DNA of 64,000 nt from Gnetum montanum. Its lineage: Eukaryota; Streptophyta; Gnetopsida; Gnetales; Gnetaceae. The translations under genes were made by a program, and so were the position numbers. The stretch lies in assembly GCA_015680685.1 (NCBI GenBank), contig MNCI01010128.1, forward strand, positions 55,748 through 119,747, written 5' to 3'. Under the pieces are notes generated by a model. That model worked only from the letters and a program-made list of their open reading frames with translations, did not search any database and had not been told where the DNA came from. Positions 33,560-44,743 of this stretch are shown piece after piece. Within the stretch, counting starts at the first letter, position 1. Each line of letters starts with the position of its first letter.

Positions 33560-33760
33560 TTGATGGTTGAAGATTATTCTATTTCCTCAACTAATTCTCC
33601 AACTAATACATCAACTAATCATTAACTAATACATCGACTAATAATCAACTACATCAACTAAACAACTACATTATCTAATTTTAGTAATATATAATTACAT
33701 TACCTGATTTTTAGTAATAGTTAACTATATTATCTAATTCTTAATAGCCTTTCTAACCCC
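33560..33760. repeat. ACATCAACTAAT-type short tandem repeat
   Basis: Imperfect copies of ACTAATACATCAACTAATCA followed by TTACATTA(T/C)CT(A/G)AT units. AT-rich, no gene. Confidence 0.6.
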
Positions 33761-34194
33761 CTTAAGAACACTGACTCTAGTAGTGTAATTAATGACATGC
33801 ATTAGTAATCTTAAGACTATCTATAAGGGTTATGCACTAAATCTTAAAGCCCAAAAGGTTAAATTTATGATATTATCAAATTGTTTGATGCTCAGATGAT
33901 AAATCTAACCTTACCATTAAGTTTAGAAGGGTGAAAAATGTTGGAAATGACTCTTTATATGTTGAAAGTGGACATCATATGCTCAAGTTGTGTGAAAATT
34001 AAACTTTTGAGGACCTCAAGGTCCTATATTAGGCAAGGAGTAAACACTAATCTTTAGGGTTCCCTAGGATGAATTTTACTTCACCAATGGGTTCAAAAGG
34101 TTGAAATCTATATGAAACGACTCTTTGTTCATAGAAAAAGGCTTTCAAAATCAAAAGTTATGGCTTCTAAGGTTGAAGCTCTTTAGCATGAAAA

Positions 34195-34258
34195 ACAAGA
34201 CTTCCTAAGAGGTCACCCATCCTAATTCTACTCCAAGGCAAGCATGCTTAATTGTGGA
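34195..34258 (-). pseudogene. 5S rRNA-like fragment (3' half)
   Basis: On the minus strand the sequence contains AATTAAGCATGCTTG, then GAGTAGAATTAGGATGGGTG and ACCTCTTAGGAAGTCTTG. These correspond to the second half of plant 5S rRNA, including the internal control region (AGTTAAGCGTGCTTGG ... GGATGGGTGACCTCC). The first half of the gene is not recognisable (poly-A/T at 34,260). Such sequence occurs as 5S pseudogenes or inside the LTRs of Cassandra-type TRIM elements. The surrounding AT-rich sequence does not allow a decision. Confidence 0.75.
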
Positions 34259-34439
34259 AATTTTTTTTTTTACTACCAATGTGCAAAATTTAAATTTGAA
34301 AATTATTTTTGTACATTTTTAATTTAAATTTACAATTTAATTATTGGAATTTTAAATTTTCCATCAAGTAATGGGCATTTCAAAATTTTCATCAGTTGAC
34401 AAGAATTTCTAAATTTTCATCTGCTAACAAATAATTTTC

Positions 34440-34760
34440 TAGTTTCCAACAGTAGTGATGATGTCAGTAATGACAATGGTGACATGTTGGTAGTGAAGTC
34501 CAGGGAGGCTGTAGGCAACGTTAGTGGCCGGACTACGTAGCAGCAGTGAGGCATTTCCAACCACTAATGACAATGAGGCCATTTCCTTAGGCCTCCTAGG
34601 GCCTATGCAGCCCATTTTAGGGTCCGCACAATCCTCCACTAGGCCTACATGACCCCTTGACTAGGCCAACATGGCCCATCATTGGACTCGCATGGCCCAT
34701 GCAAGGCTTGCATGGCTTCTACGCATAGTGGAACAAGGCATGCATGCTACATACAAAAGA
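34440..34760. other. GGCC-rich spacer left of the large Tat-like element
   Basis: Repeated CATGGCCCAT / ACTAGGCC words (34,560-34,720). Small minus-strand ORFs (34,439-34,639) have no recognisable product. Confidence 0.4.
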
Positions 34761-34868
34761 GGTAATGATTGATGGCATCCAGAGAGCCAATGATCAGTGT
34801 CAAGGGAGATGATGTTTAGCAGCATGGAAGGTGATTTTTGGTAGTGCAAGAGGTGGTGTTCGGTGGTG
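34760..34868. repeat. GGTGGTGTTCGGTGG minisatellite, left of the Tat-like element
   Basis: Imperfect units such as AGCATGGAAGGTGATTTTTG and AAGAGGTGGTGTTCGGTGG. The same array resumes at 58,662 on the other side of the 23.8-kb element, showing that the element inserted into it. Confidence 0.7.
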
Positions 34869-35546
34869 TGATGTTCAAAAATTTTGGTGGCTAGAACATT
34901 GAGAGGTCCACAGGTGTACAACCTAACCTTGAATCTGTGCAAGGGTCGTGCTAGGAAAATAGAAACGAGATGTCCTAAATGGTTTGGTTGATCAGAGAGG
35001 GACTTACATGGTGTAAGAACAATTTTTTGTAAAAGGGATTTCTGGAGCATTAAGTGCAGACACTAGGACAATAAGAAAGAGCATAGCAAAGAGTCCTGGC
35101 CCAAAAACAGTTACGTGAATGTGCAAATATGTGTTACACAGCAAAGAAATGTAAGAGTTATGCTTAATATCAAAAAAAAATGCTTAGAAAAGAAATGAAA
35201 TAGAGCTTGAGATTAGAAAATGCACCACCCTAAAACTAGGGAGCATGAATTTTGCTAAATAAGAGGTGAGAATGGTATGCAGTGTCACGTAGGCACAATG
35301 GTAGCATAGCAATGTGGTCATAGTCTCTAGGACGTCTGAGACATGGAGCTAGTGGATGCAAGGAAGGCTAAACCTGTTGGATTGGCTATTGTCACGTCCT
35401 ATGGGTGCAATGGTAGACTGCATTCCAATAAGGTGCCAAGGTGTGAAACTCGAATGCTCAAATGTCAAAGTGTCAAAGATGCTTAGAAGGCTCAAATGCT
35501 TAATGCTCTTTTGATCTACCAACCCCTAAAGTGCTAGTCTTCAAAG

Positions 35547-35554
35547 TATTTATA
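35547..35554 (-). promoter_or_regulatory. LTR TATA box (Tat-like element, 3' LTR)
   Basis: TATAAATACT on the minus strand, at the same place as 57,450-57,457 in the 5' LTR. Confidence 0.65.
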
Positions 35555-35979
35555 GGGCTAGGTTTAGCATAAAACGCAGATTGGGCACCACATGGCATGA
35601 GTGTAGACAAGATTATACTAACATGTCATGTTGTTATGATAGTAGCAAAGTGTTATGCTCTGAAGGATAGCAATAGATACCCAGAGATTGTTGAACTATG
35701 ACCACACTACCTAGACTACATGTGCTAAAGTCTGAGAGACTGCAATGTACCTACAAAAAATGTCAAAATAATGCAACTTGGAGACTACACTCTGGGACTA
35801 TGTCTTCCCCCTCTTTTTAGTAAGGTTAAGTGTAGTGACAATTTTGGAAATTAATGAGGGATGCAAAAGCAATGCAAACTACTGATCTTGGCTGCTGGAG
35901 AGAAGTGGAGTTAAGATGAAGGTCGATGTTGAGTTCTAGAGGCTTTTGTAAGCTATTAGAGGCCTTTTCCTAGTGACAA

Positions 35980-36665
35980 GTTGGCTACACTTTAGAGCGT
36001 AGCACAACACTTAGTGAAACTTTACAAAATTTTGATCTTTCACACTAGTTATGCTAGCTATGCTGGAGAGCATAGTAGAGCATAGCATGGGCACTTAGCC
36101 AAATTTTGATGAAATCTACAGTATTCCTTCATGGGATGCTAGCTACGCTCTTGGGCGTAGTAAGATAGGTAGCCTCAAAAGCCAAGAAATATCTCAAATG
36201 TGTCTTATATGTCAAGCTAGCTTGACAAATCCTTGTCCAACACTTAGGCAAAACTAGGCACTAGAACTTGAGTCATTCTTGCTACATTGTGGAGCATAGC
36301 AACCTGAAAGATAGAAAATTTGGTGAACTATTTTTTCCATCTCGAGCACTTTTAACAAACTCTAGCCTAGTACTTGGGTGAACTAGTAGCTAGGACATGT
36401 GTCAAGCTAGGTACACTAGGGAGCATAGCAAGCATGATAACCCAAGAGATAGAAAATTTTCCAAATTGTTTCATCCATCCCAAGTAATCCTTGACCACTT
36501 TTGGCTTGAAAATTGGGCAAACTAGCCATGGAAGTGTGTGCTACACTGGCTACACTAGGGAGCATAGCAAGTAGACTGAGAGTGTAATAGGACACTTAGA
36601 AAAAATTTGCAAAAAATAGGGCTTAATGTGTGCTATGCTATCTATGTTGTAGAGCATATCACCTA
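35980..36665 (-). repeat. U3 hairpin array, 3' LTR
   Basis: Seven imperfect inverted motifs of the form GCTACACT..AGAGCGTAGC, spaced about 75-150 bp (near 35,983; 36,057; 36,133; 36,283; 36,411; 36,541; 36,634). Most are followed by an ACACTTAG(A)AAAATTTTG-like tail. Each could fold into a short hairpin. Confidence 0.7.
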
Positions 36666-36747
36666 CACTTAGAAATAATTTACCAAGTTTTGACACTTAG
36701 AAAAATTTGTCGTTGAACTACAAAAGTCCAAAATTGGTGGTGTTTCA

Positions 36748-36760
36748 TTGGCCCCTCTTT
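36748..36760 (-). promoter_or_regulatory. Polypurine tract of the Tat-like element
   Basis: The minus strand reads AAAGAGGGGCCAA immediately before the 3' LTR start (TGAAAC), the expected primer for plus-strand DNA synthesis. It fixes the orientation of the element. Confidence 0.7.
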
Positions 36761-37245
36761 GTTGACATCCAAAGGATTGTCCAGAGAGACATCGACAAAA
36801 AATATGAAACACCATGGTAAACATGACACCAACACTGCTTGTCAATGCTCAATTAGACAATGCTTCACTATGCCTGAGAGTGCTTAGGGGGATAGAGTAT
36901 GACAATGAATGGGTTAGAGAGATGGGTTAAGGGATAATGGATGGAAAGATTGTTCCCTATATGTGTAACTATAGGATGTAGCATTATGATAGCTTGTTGC
37001 CAAAACATGATCCCTCGTCAGAGTGCTTGTGAGGGAATTAGCATGTAGAGGTAGCCTACCCTTAGGATTTCAACCTCTCATTGAATTTCTTGTGAGATGG
37101 TCAATCCGGGGTTGGACCAGTTATGAAATAACAACTATGCTATTTTACTCGAGCACTTGGCTTGTCCCATTTTATTTTGTTTTGATTTATTCTTCTATTA
37201 TTTCTCTCTTTTCTTTTAAGTTTTCTTTTACTCTTCTCTCTTTTT
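36761..37245. other. 3' internal remnant of the Tat-like element
   Basis: About 0.5 kb between the polypurine tract and the nested element. No gene. RNase H and integrase should lie here or further upstream but are absent. Confidence 0.45.
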
Positions 37246-37793
37246 TTATGCTCAAGTACCCATAAGTTCAACCATACGAATACAAGTGTTTCATGCACAA
37301 TCTAGTCAAATTCCAAGGACTAAGTGCCTATGCACCTTTGTGGAACAATAATGGGTTGGTTAATCATTGTCTTCCCAAACTTACTTGTATGTCATGGTTG
37401 TATGGTTAAGTAAGCTTGAGGCATATGATTTTTATAGCTTTTATGTGTTTTATATCCTACACTAGTGAGGAGGGGGAGATAGATAACTAAGTAACTAATC
37501 AAATTTTACTCATTAACTAAGTTCTAATTACTTCTAACACCAATATCCATTCCCACTTTCCATACACATCCTAAACCAATGCAATGCTTCTGGGATTACC
37601 AAACGGTAATCATTACTGGGTTACCAAGCACTACATGAATGCTCAAAGCAGTTGTACTGAGTTTATTTAATTAAGAGAGTTGTAGGGTGAGAGAAATCAT
37701 TAATCAACTAAGAAAGCATTAAATAATAATTAATGCTAATTAATATATTATGAATGCTGCAAGGTTTATCATAAATTTCATCTTTATTGTTGG
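37246..37793 (-). repeat. Partial 3' LTR of the second Athila-like element
   Basis: Matches 44,744 onward (GGTTAATCATTGTCTTCC, GCATTAAATAATAATTAA) up to the AATAAA signal (37,783-37,788). It then changes abruptly to sequence that corresponds to the spacer before the third ORF of element 1. U3 is missing. The left end is degenerate (TTATGCTCAAGTACCC for TGATGAGCAACAAGGTACCC). Confidence 0.75.
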
Positions 37794-39140
37794 AAGAGAA
37801 GGAAAGAGAAAAAGAATAAGGCATGTTGCTACCAATGACAAGATTGTGCCTTTCATTGTTTATCCATAACCACAACACCAATCTTGCTCCTTTCATAAAC
37901 GCTCTAGTTCTTGTCCATCCTGAGTGTTTCCTCTAGGCCTAGTCCATTGTTTTATGATTGTCATCTACAAACACAACACAGTCACAAATGAGTGAGGGTA
38001 GATAAATCACAATGTAGTTGATACATTACCTCGATGTAAAATGCATTGGTTGAGTTGTGGTTATGGAAAATACTGATTCTAGAGATTTAACATTGGTGAC
38101 TACCTAAGGTGTAGGGGTTAGGAAAAATTGAAAAATTTGTGCTAGGGCCCCCATGAATAAGAGCAAACCTTTGGTAGCGATAGGATGGAAAAAGATAAGA
38201 ATAAGAAAGATGAAGAAAAAGCAACAATAGCAAAGGCAATAAAATGGATGTCATGGATGGAGATGAAACAAAAAATTGTTCATTGTAGGAAATGTTTTAA
38301 GAAAAATAAGTTAACAAATGCACCAAAAAGGAATGCTAGTGGGTCCTCCCCAAAGTAGGCTCATGCCCTTGATTCCTTAATAGACCCACAAACCAAAGAG
38401 TCCGTAGGCTCTAGGAATGTCATTTGGAAGCAAGAGTTAAAAACTTACCAACAAGAATTAACCAAGGAAAACCAATGCATCAACCAAGATATAGACTAAC
38501 GATAAAATTGGCAATGAGGTGAAAAATGGAAAAGAAAGGTGGAAAGGAGAGAATGGAATGGAAACCCAAGAACATGGTTGTGTAAAGTCCCTTGTGTGTG
38601 TTTTATGGTTAATGTGACCGAGTAGAACTCATTTGGAATCTAGGATCAACAAACCACATTCAGTGACCTTGCATCAACACATTTAACCAACCTATCCTCT
38701 TGAAGCAACAAGAATTCCTCTACAAAAATTTACCACCATTCCAAGAAGAGAGAGATGGAGAATCAGGAAGCAAGAAAGGGCCTTAGTTAGAGGGAACCTT
38801 CAAGCATGAGTAACATGTCTTTCCAGTGACATAACTAGTGCATGTAGCTCAAGTTCATTATTTTGTCCAATGGATGTGCTTTGAATTCTCACTCTTTCTT
38901 GTGTTTTTTTTTTTTGAGAACCACACCATGCAAAGACTTATTTTTATGTACTCAACTTCTAGATATTTGATGAATGGAAAAATGGCAGAAAACCCAAGGA
39001 AAAGGAATCAGAGCACTCAAGAGAATAGCTAGCATAACTACATTGAATCCCCTTGAAGTCACACCCTTTTCATCTTGTGAGTAGTATGTGTTTTGGCTAT
39101 CCTAAACTCATAGAAAGATTTTGTTTGTTGCATGTTGACT
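37794..39140 (-). other. Non-coding spacer of the second Athila-like element
   Basis: Parallel to 16.0-18.4 kb of element 1. It retains GTTTGTAGATGAC (37,960-37,972, minus), the splice-acceptor-like start of the lost third ORF, and the GTGGGTCCTCCCCA block at 38,339. No intact ORF. Confidence 0.55.
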
Positions 39141-39149
39141 AATAGTCTC

Positions 39150-40140
39150 TTATCTGGGCTCTCAGGTTTATATATGGTCATGGTCTCTAAAGGAAAAGTT
39201 GCATAGATAATGTAAGGTCCTTTTCATAGTGTTTGAAATTTGGTACATTGTGACACATGTGTGGGGTTCCAGTAGAGAACCTTACCTCCTAGCTGATACT
39301 TAACTTTCCTAATTTTTAGGTCATGACATTGTTTATTAAATTCCTTGTGCAATTCATTAGATGATAGGGTAGCTAGTCATTTCTCATCTAGCAAGTTAAG
39401 AGTCATCGACCTTTGTTTTGTGCTAGATCAAGGTCAAGGTTGAGGTCACATGTTGTGGATAGTGTACGGAGATCAATTTGGATAGGGAGCATTGGAAGTT
39501 TTCCATACACTAACTCATAGGGAGAGTAGCCTATAGGGAGTTTCCATGTGGAGTGGTATGCCCAAATAGCATTGTTTAGTTTAGTGCTGTAGTCTCGCCT
39601 ATACTTGCTAATGGTTCTAGTTAGTATCTTAATAATCTCTCTGTTGGGACCTCAGCTTGACCATTCTCTTGGGGATGGTATGGTGTAGTCAATTTATGCT
39701 CAACCCTTGAGCATTGCATTAACTTCCAAAAAGTTGTACCTATGAAGTGTGTACCATTTTCTAAAATAAGTGCATGCAACACACCAAACCTATTAATGAC
39801 TTGTTGTTGAACAAATCGTGTAGCTGTAAATGATGTGCAATCTTTAATGGCAGCTACTTCAGCCCATTTTGTTAAGTAGTCTACAGCAACTATGATGTAA
39901 GCTTTTCCATTGGACATTAGTGTAATGGATCCCATGAAATCAATTCCCCAAATATCAAAGGGTTCTAATGGTTGAATCCATTGTTGTAAACCCTCCATTC
40001 TAGTAGTCATTCCCTCATCACGTTGATAGTGCTCACAACATTGGACAAATTGATGGGTATCCCGAAACAATGTAGGCCAATAATACCTTGCAAGAAAGAT
40101 CTTGATGATCATTCATCTCCTAGCATAATGACCCCTACAA
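39150..40140 (-). pseudogene. Integrase, second Athila-like element
   Basis: An open block of 163 codons (40,112-39,621) with FLARYYWPTLFRDTHQF, CCEHYQRDEG, WGIDFMGSITLMSNGKAYI, FGVLHALILENGTHF and PYHPQENGQAEV. The first Asp (GIDF) and the Glu (QAE) are present. The second Asp position (normally SDNGTHF) reads LENGTHF, so Asp is Glu. The second Cys of the zinc site is Tyr. The C-terminal domain continues with stops to about 39,150. Confidence 0.85.
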
Positions 40141-40439
40141 GGGCCCTCATGAACATCTTGGAGAACTCTCAGTTGATCTCTATTAGGAACACACCATCGA
40201 ACGAAGCCATCAGGACACACTTTGTAAAGTTGTCCATTGATCTTGATAAAGTACTTGGCTCTACGAAGAAACTATTATTCCTTCTTAAGGTCTAGCTCTT
40301 ATGGTGTTTGTTGGGTAAGGAGATAGGTAAGAATGCTACTGTACTAGTTTGTCTCCATTGGTGATTGGTTATTCACTACACCAACCAAGAGGAATTCATT
40401 AGGGAAATGATTGGAAATTGGATACTCATCCTCTTTGCT

Positions 40440-40900
40440 ATCCTAATGCAATTGAAATAAATGATCAGCAACTACATTCTCGGTGCCTTTGTGATCGATC
40501 ATCATTAAATTGAACTCTTGTAGGATTACAAGCCATCGTATAATATGAAGGCTTACCATTGGCTTATTCATGAGGAACCGGATTGCACTATGATCTGTGT
40601 GTATGAATACTTTGTATCCTAATACATAGTGTCTAAACTTTTCTAGTGCAAACACTACAGCCATTAATTCTTTTTCTGTAGTAGTGTACTTAAGTTGTGC
40701 ACCAGCAATACTTTTACTTGCACAGTGGATGTAATAAGGATATTTTTGGTCATCTAACTATGTAAGTACGACTCCCAAGGCATAGTTGGATGCATCAATC
40801 ATGACATGGAGTGATTTGGACTAGTCAAAAGCTTGTAGAATGGGTGTTTCTACCAGCTTTTGTTTCAGATTTTGGAAAGCTAGTTCACATTCCCTGGTCC
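40440..40900 (-). pseudogene. RNase H, second Athila-like element
   Basis: An open segment of 73 codons (40,664-40,443) reads MAVVFALEKFRHYVLGYKVF, IHTDHSAIRFLMNKP and KGTENVVADHLFQLH, the C-terminal half of a gypsy RNase H with its catalytic Asp (TDHSA). The N-terminal half to about 40,900 has stops. Confidence 0.82.
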
Positions 40901-40999
40901 ACTTGAAGGGTACATCCTTTTTCATTAGCTCTACCAATGGTTTGGAAATCTATGAAAAGTTCTCTATGAATCTCTTATAGTAGCCAGTGTGTCCAAGGA

Positions 41000-41682
41000 A
41001 TGACCAAATATCTTTGATATTTTCCGGTTGATGGGTAATTCCTTGGATAACTTTGATTTTCTCAAGGTCTACCTCTATCCCTATACGTGAGATTTTATGC
41101 CCAAGTACTATTCTTTCTTAGATCATAAAATGGCTTTTTTTTCTAGTTGAGCCTCAAATTAGTTTACACATCTTTTCAGCACTTGCTCTAACCATTCCAA
41201 GACTTGATCAAAGTTTGCACCATAAGTGGAGAAGTCATCCATAAAGACTTCAACACCATTTCCTATCTACTACTAGAATATGCTTAGAACTAAGCATTCA
41301 AATGTTGTAGGGGCATTGCACAAGCCAAACAGCATTTGTTTGTATGAAAACATTCCCCAAGGACTAGTGAAAGTAGTTTTAGCTTGGTTTTCTAGGGCTA
41401 TTTGTATTTGTTTGTATCCGCTATATCCATCCAGAAAACTATAATAGTGATGCCCTGTGATTGTGTCTAAGAATTGGTCAACAAATGGCAACAGAAAGTG
41501 ATCCTTGAATGTTTCCATGTTTAGTAGCCTAAAATATATGCACACCCTCCATTTGCCTTCCTTTCTAGGCATGATTACTAAGGGGCTAACCCATTCGCTA
41601 TCAGCAATGGGGTATATGAACCCATCCTTTAGAAGCTGTTCGATTTCTTCTTTTACTACTTGCTTCAACTTTGGGTTTAATC
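41000..41682 (-). pseudogene. Reverse transcriptase (C-terminal two thirds), second Athila-like element
   Basis: From the gap edge the minus strand encodes LNPKLKQVVKEEIEQLLKDG, SEWVSPLVIMPRKEGKWRV, LDGYSGYKQIQIA and MLFGLCNAPTTFECLVLSIF, then after three stops VEVFMDDFS with an intact DD pair near 41,235-41,250. In the MPFGLCN block Pro is Leu. The N-terminal part lies in the gap. Confidence 0.85.
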
Positions 41683-42554
41683 NNNNNNNNNNNNNNNNNN
41701 NNNNNNNNNNNNNNNNNNNNNNNNNNNNNNNNNNNNNNNNNNNNNNNNNNNNNNNNNNNNNNNNNNNNNNNNNNNNNNNNNNNNNNNNNNNNNNNNNNNN
41801 NNNNNNNNNNNNNNNNNNNNNNNNNNNNNNNNNNNNNNNNNNNNNNNNNNNNNNNNNNNNNNNNNNNNNNNNNNNNNNNNNNNNNNNNNNNNNNNNNNNN
41901 NNNNNNNNNNNNNNNNNNNNNNNNNNNNNNNNNNNNNNNNNNNNNNNNNNNNNNNNNNNNNNNNNNNNNNNNNNNNNNNNNNNNNNNNNNNNNNNNNNNN
42001 NNNNNNNNNNNNNNNNNNNNNNNNNNNNNNNNNNNNNNNNNNNNNNNNNNNNNNNNNNNNNNNNNNNNNNNNNNNNNNNNNNNNNNNNNNNNNNNNNNNN
42101 NNNNNNNNNNNNNNNNNNNNNNNNNNNNNNNNNNNNNNNNNNNNNNNNNNNNNNNNNNNNNNNNNNNNNNNNNNNNNNNNNNNNNNNNNNNNNNNNNNNN
42201 NNNNNNNNNNNNNNNNNNNNNNNNNNNNNNNNNNNNNNNNNNNNNNNNNNNNNNNNNNNNNNNNNNNNNNNNNNNNNNNNNNNNNNNNNNNNNNNNNNNN
42301 NNNNNNNNNNNNNNNNNNNNNNNNNNNNNNNNNNNNNNNNNNNNNNNNNNNNNNNNNNNNNNNNNNNNNNNNNNNNNNNNNNNNNNNNNNNNNNNNNNNN
42401 NNNNNNNNNNNNNNNNNNNNNNNNNNNNNNNNNNNNNNNNNNNNNNNNNNNNNNNNNNNNNNNNNNNNNNNNNNNNNNNNNNNNNNNNNNNNNNNNNNNN
42501 NNNNNNNNNNNNNNNNNNNNNNNNNNNNNNNNNNNNNNNNNNNNNNNNNNNNNN
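41683..42554. other. Assembly gap (872 N)
   Basis: A run of 872 undetermined bases. It removes the start of RT, the protease and the gag-protease linker of the second Athila-like element. The corresponding segment of element 1 (about 21,070-22,605) is 1.5 kb long. Confidence 1.
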
Positions 42555-42599
42555 TTGATGTTGCTCAATCGATTGTGGTGGAGTTCCACTTAGATAATA

Positions 42600-44611
42600 T
42601 GTTCAAAGTTGGTGGAACTACCTTGGGTTACCTTAGGGATAAGGCAACCATCAGGATGTTTGCCATTTGTTTAATCATGGATTAAGTGCATACACCCCAA
42701 AATCCTACAGATGTGAGATCATAGGGCAACATCCCTTAAGATGGTTGTATTGACATATCTCGCATCCAGTATCATTGCCTATATCTGAGTCCACAACCTC
42801 TTCAATAATAGCAACTTTTCCCTTACCCTTGTTACATGCATGTTCTACTTCTCTCTTTTTTCTTTTGTCACAATCACTACCTTGCTCTCTAAACTCCTCT
42901 ACTATTTTGAGAACAGTTTGAAACCTACTATCCAGGGAGTCCCACATTTGGTCTACCTTTGCTAATACTTCTGATGTTAACTTTTGGATAGGCAAGGTTT
43001 TCCTATTCACCATCTCTTTAAGTGGTGACTCTTCCTCATCCTCACAAAATCTTACTCCCTTCTTCTGAAGGGAAGGATCTCGGTTATATTCTTTTGCACT
43101 TTCTCTCTTTTGTAGCTCACCTTCTTCCTTAGCAATTTGCTCTAGTAGTCTATGAATTTGATGGGACCTAAGCTTAGATAATCTTCCTTGGGCATAAGTC
43201 TCAAGGATTTTTCTCTTTTCATGCCTAAGCCCATCTACAAGATGGCATAGTCGATCCCACTATGAATAACCATGGCCAGGACAATGATGTAATAGTGCAT
43301 AATAGCAGCCCATGGTAGCATCCAAGGGTTCATGACCTCCTTGTTTCCATCCTTGGATTTTCTTTCGTAGGTTAGACACTTGGGAGTACATTTGGTACTT
43401 ATCATTNTAGCTTTCAGCTACTTTTACTAATGTCCATGGGAACAACTTAAGTTTTTTCCACTTGTTCTCTATGTTTTGNTAGCTTTCAGCTACTTTTACT
43501 AATTTCCATGGGAACAACTTAAGTTTTTTCCACTTGTTCTCTATGTTTTGCAAGGCACACACATCATGAAATGCTTGTAAGTGATTTTGAGCATTAGAAT
43601 TATATCCCCCTTCAAATTGTGGGATGTTATTCATATCTAACCTCTTGATCCTACTATCTCTTTGGTGCCTTGTTGGAACTCTCACAGCCTCAATTATGTC
43701 TAGCATGCTTTGAGTAGCAAGCAGGGATTCATCATGATCATATCATTTGTGGTGTCTATGATGCCTATGTTATTCCCTACTCTCTCTTCTTCTATGTTGT
43801 GATTTCCTAGAGTGCCCTCGTCCTCTATCTTGTTTGTTTCTTCTATGACTTTCACTTTGCTTACCCTTATTCTCATGATCTTTTTCTCTATGGTTGTGTC
43901 TAAACACTAAAGGAGAGGGTGGAGGGAATGATGAAGGTGAATAAGAAGGAGAACCACCATCATCGTGATGTCTACTACATTCTCTTCAGTGGTCTCTATC
44001 TTGATCACGATTGCAATCAGAATATCCACCTTTGTCATGTGTCCTTGTTCCTTTTTCAGATACTTTGTGTGCATTGGTATCAACACCTAGGTTATGAATA
44101 GTAGAACTGATACACAACCCCTTGGCCAAATTCAAGGGGAGGAACATCATTATGTGGGTAACTACTTAAGGTAGGTTCATCACCCTCAATTTTTCTTAAA
44201 ACATGGGGGGGCATCCTTGGACCATTTTCCCTTCAAAGACTTATGGTGACTCTCTTGTTACAAATCCATTTAACATTGCACCTCTATGGGACAATAGTCT
44301 CTCGAATCATAGTCCTAAGCAACGTATTTTGTGTGTAAGTGTTGCATGCCTATTCGTGTGAGAGCACGAAGAAGCATGCTTGGGACTGAATGGTCGAGAG
44401 GTAACACTATGTTACCTTCCAAGTCACGCCAATGTAGTTGTTCATCTTGATGGAGAATAAAGGTGAAGTTAGGTACATATTCATCAGGATGAATATATAC
44501 CACATAAAACTATTGAGGGATTGGTGAATCAATGTCATGTGTATTATGTCATTAATTGCTTCTTATGTTAGTCCTAGGTGGTGAAGTGCTTTTGTGCAAA
44601 AAAGAAGACAT
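42600..44611 (-). pseudogene. gag, second Athila-like element
   Basis: The likely start MSSFLHKSTSPPR lies at 44,611, about 130 bp inside the 5' LTR. Landmarks are HPDEYVPNFTFILHQDEQLH, an Arg/His-rich region, LDIIEAVRVPTRHQRDSRIK, MNNIPQFEGGYN, LDATMGCYYALLHHCPGHGYS and the zinc knuckle CEICQYNHLKGC (CX2CX3HX3C). Stops interrupt the N-terminal third. A 71-bp segment is duplicated around two single N bases (43,407 and 43,479), probably an assembly artefact. Confidence 0.8.
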
Positions 44612-44720
44612 TTTGTCTTGTTCAATGTGCAATGTACTATTATCTTTTTCTTAACCAACCCTAAGGGTTCATTCCAATGATTTGAATGATTTTGTAAGTT
44701 CTACTTAGCACACAAACAAC

Positions 44721-44742
44721 TGAGTCCCCGGAAATGGTGTCA
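44721..44742 (-). promoter_or_regulatory. Primer binding site, second Athila-like element
   Basis: The minus strand reads TGACACCATTTCCGGGGACT one base inside the LTR, a decayed TGGCGCCNTTNCCGGGGA site. Confidence 0.65.
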
Positions 44743-44743
44743 A

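Larger units (their letters stand above)
34869..36747 (-). repeat. 3' LTR of the Tat-like element
   Basis: A direct repeat of 56,771-58,661. In element direction it begins TGAAACACCACCAATTTTGG. U3 (36,747-35,560) contains seven palindromic GCTACNCT...AG(A/G)GCATAGC motifs, followed by TATAAATA (35,547-35,554). Confidence 0.88.

Noticed and set aside
41273-42593. Very long ORFs of 295-438 codons on both strands
   Set aside because: They are produced by reading through the run of N; only the 41,273-41,682 part is real RT coding sequence.
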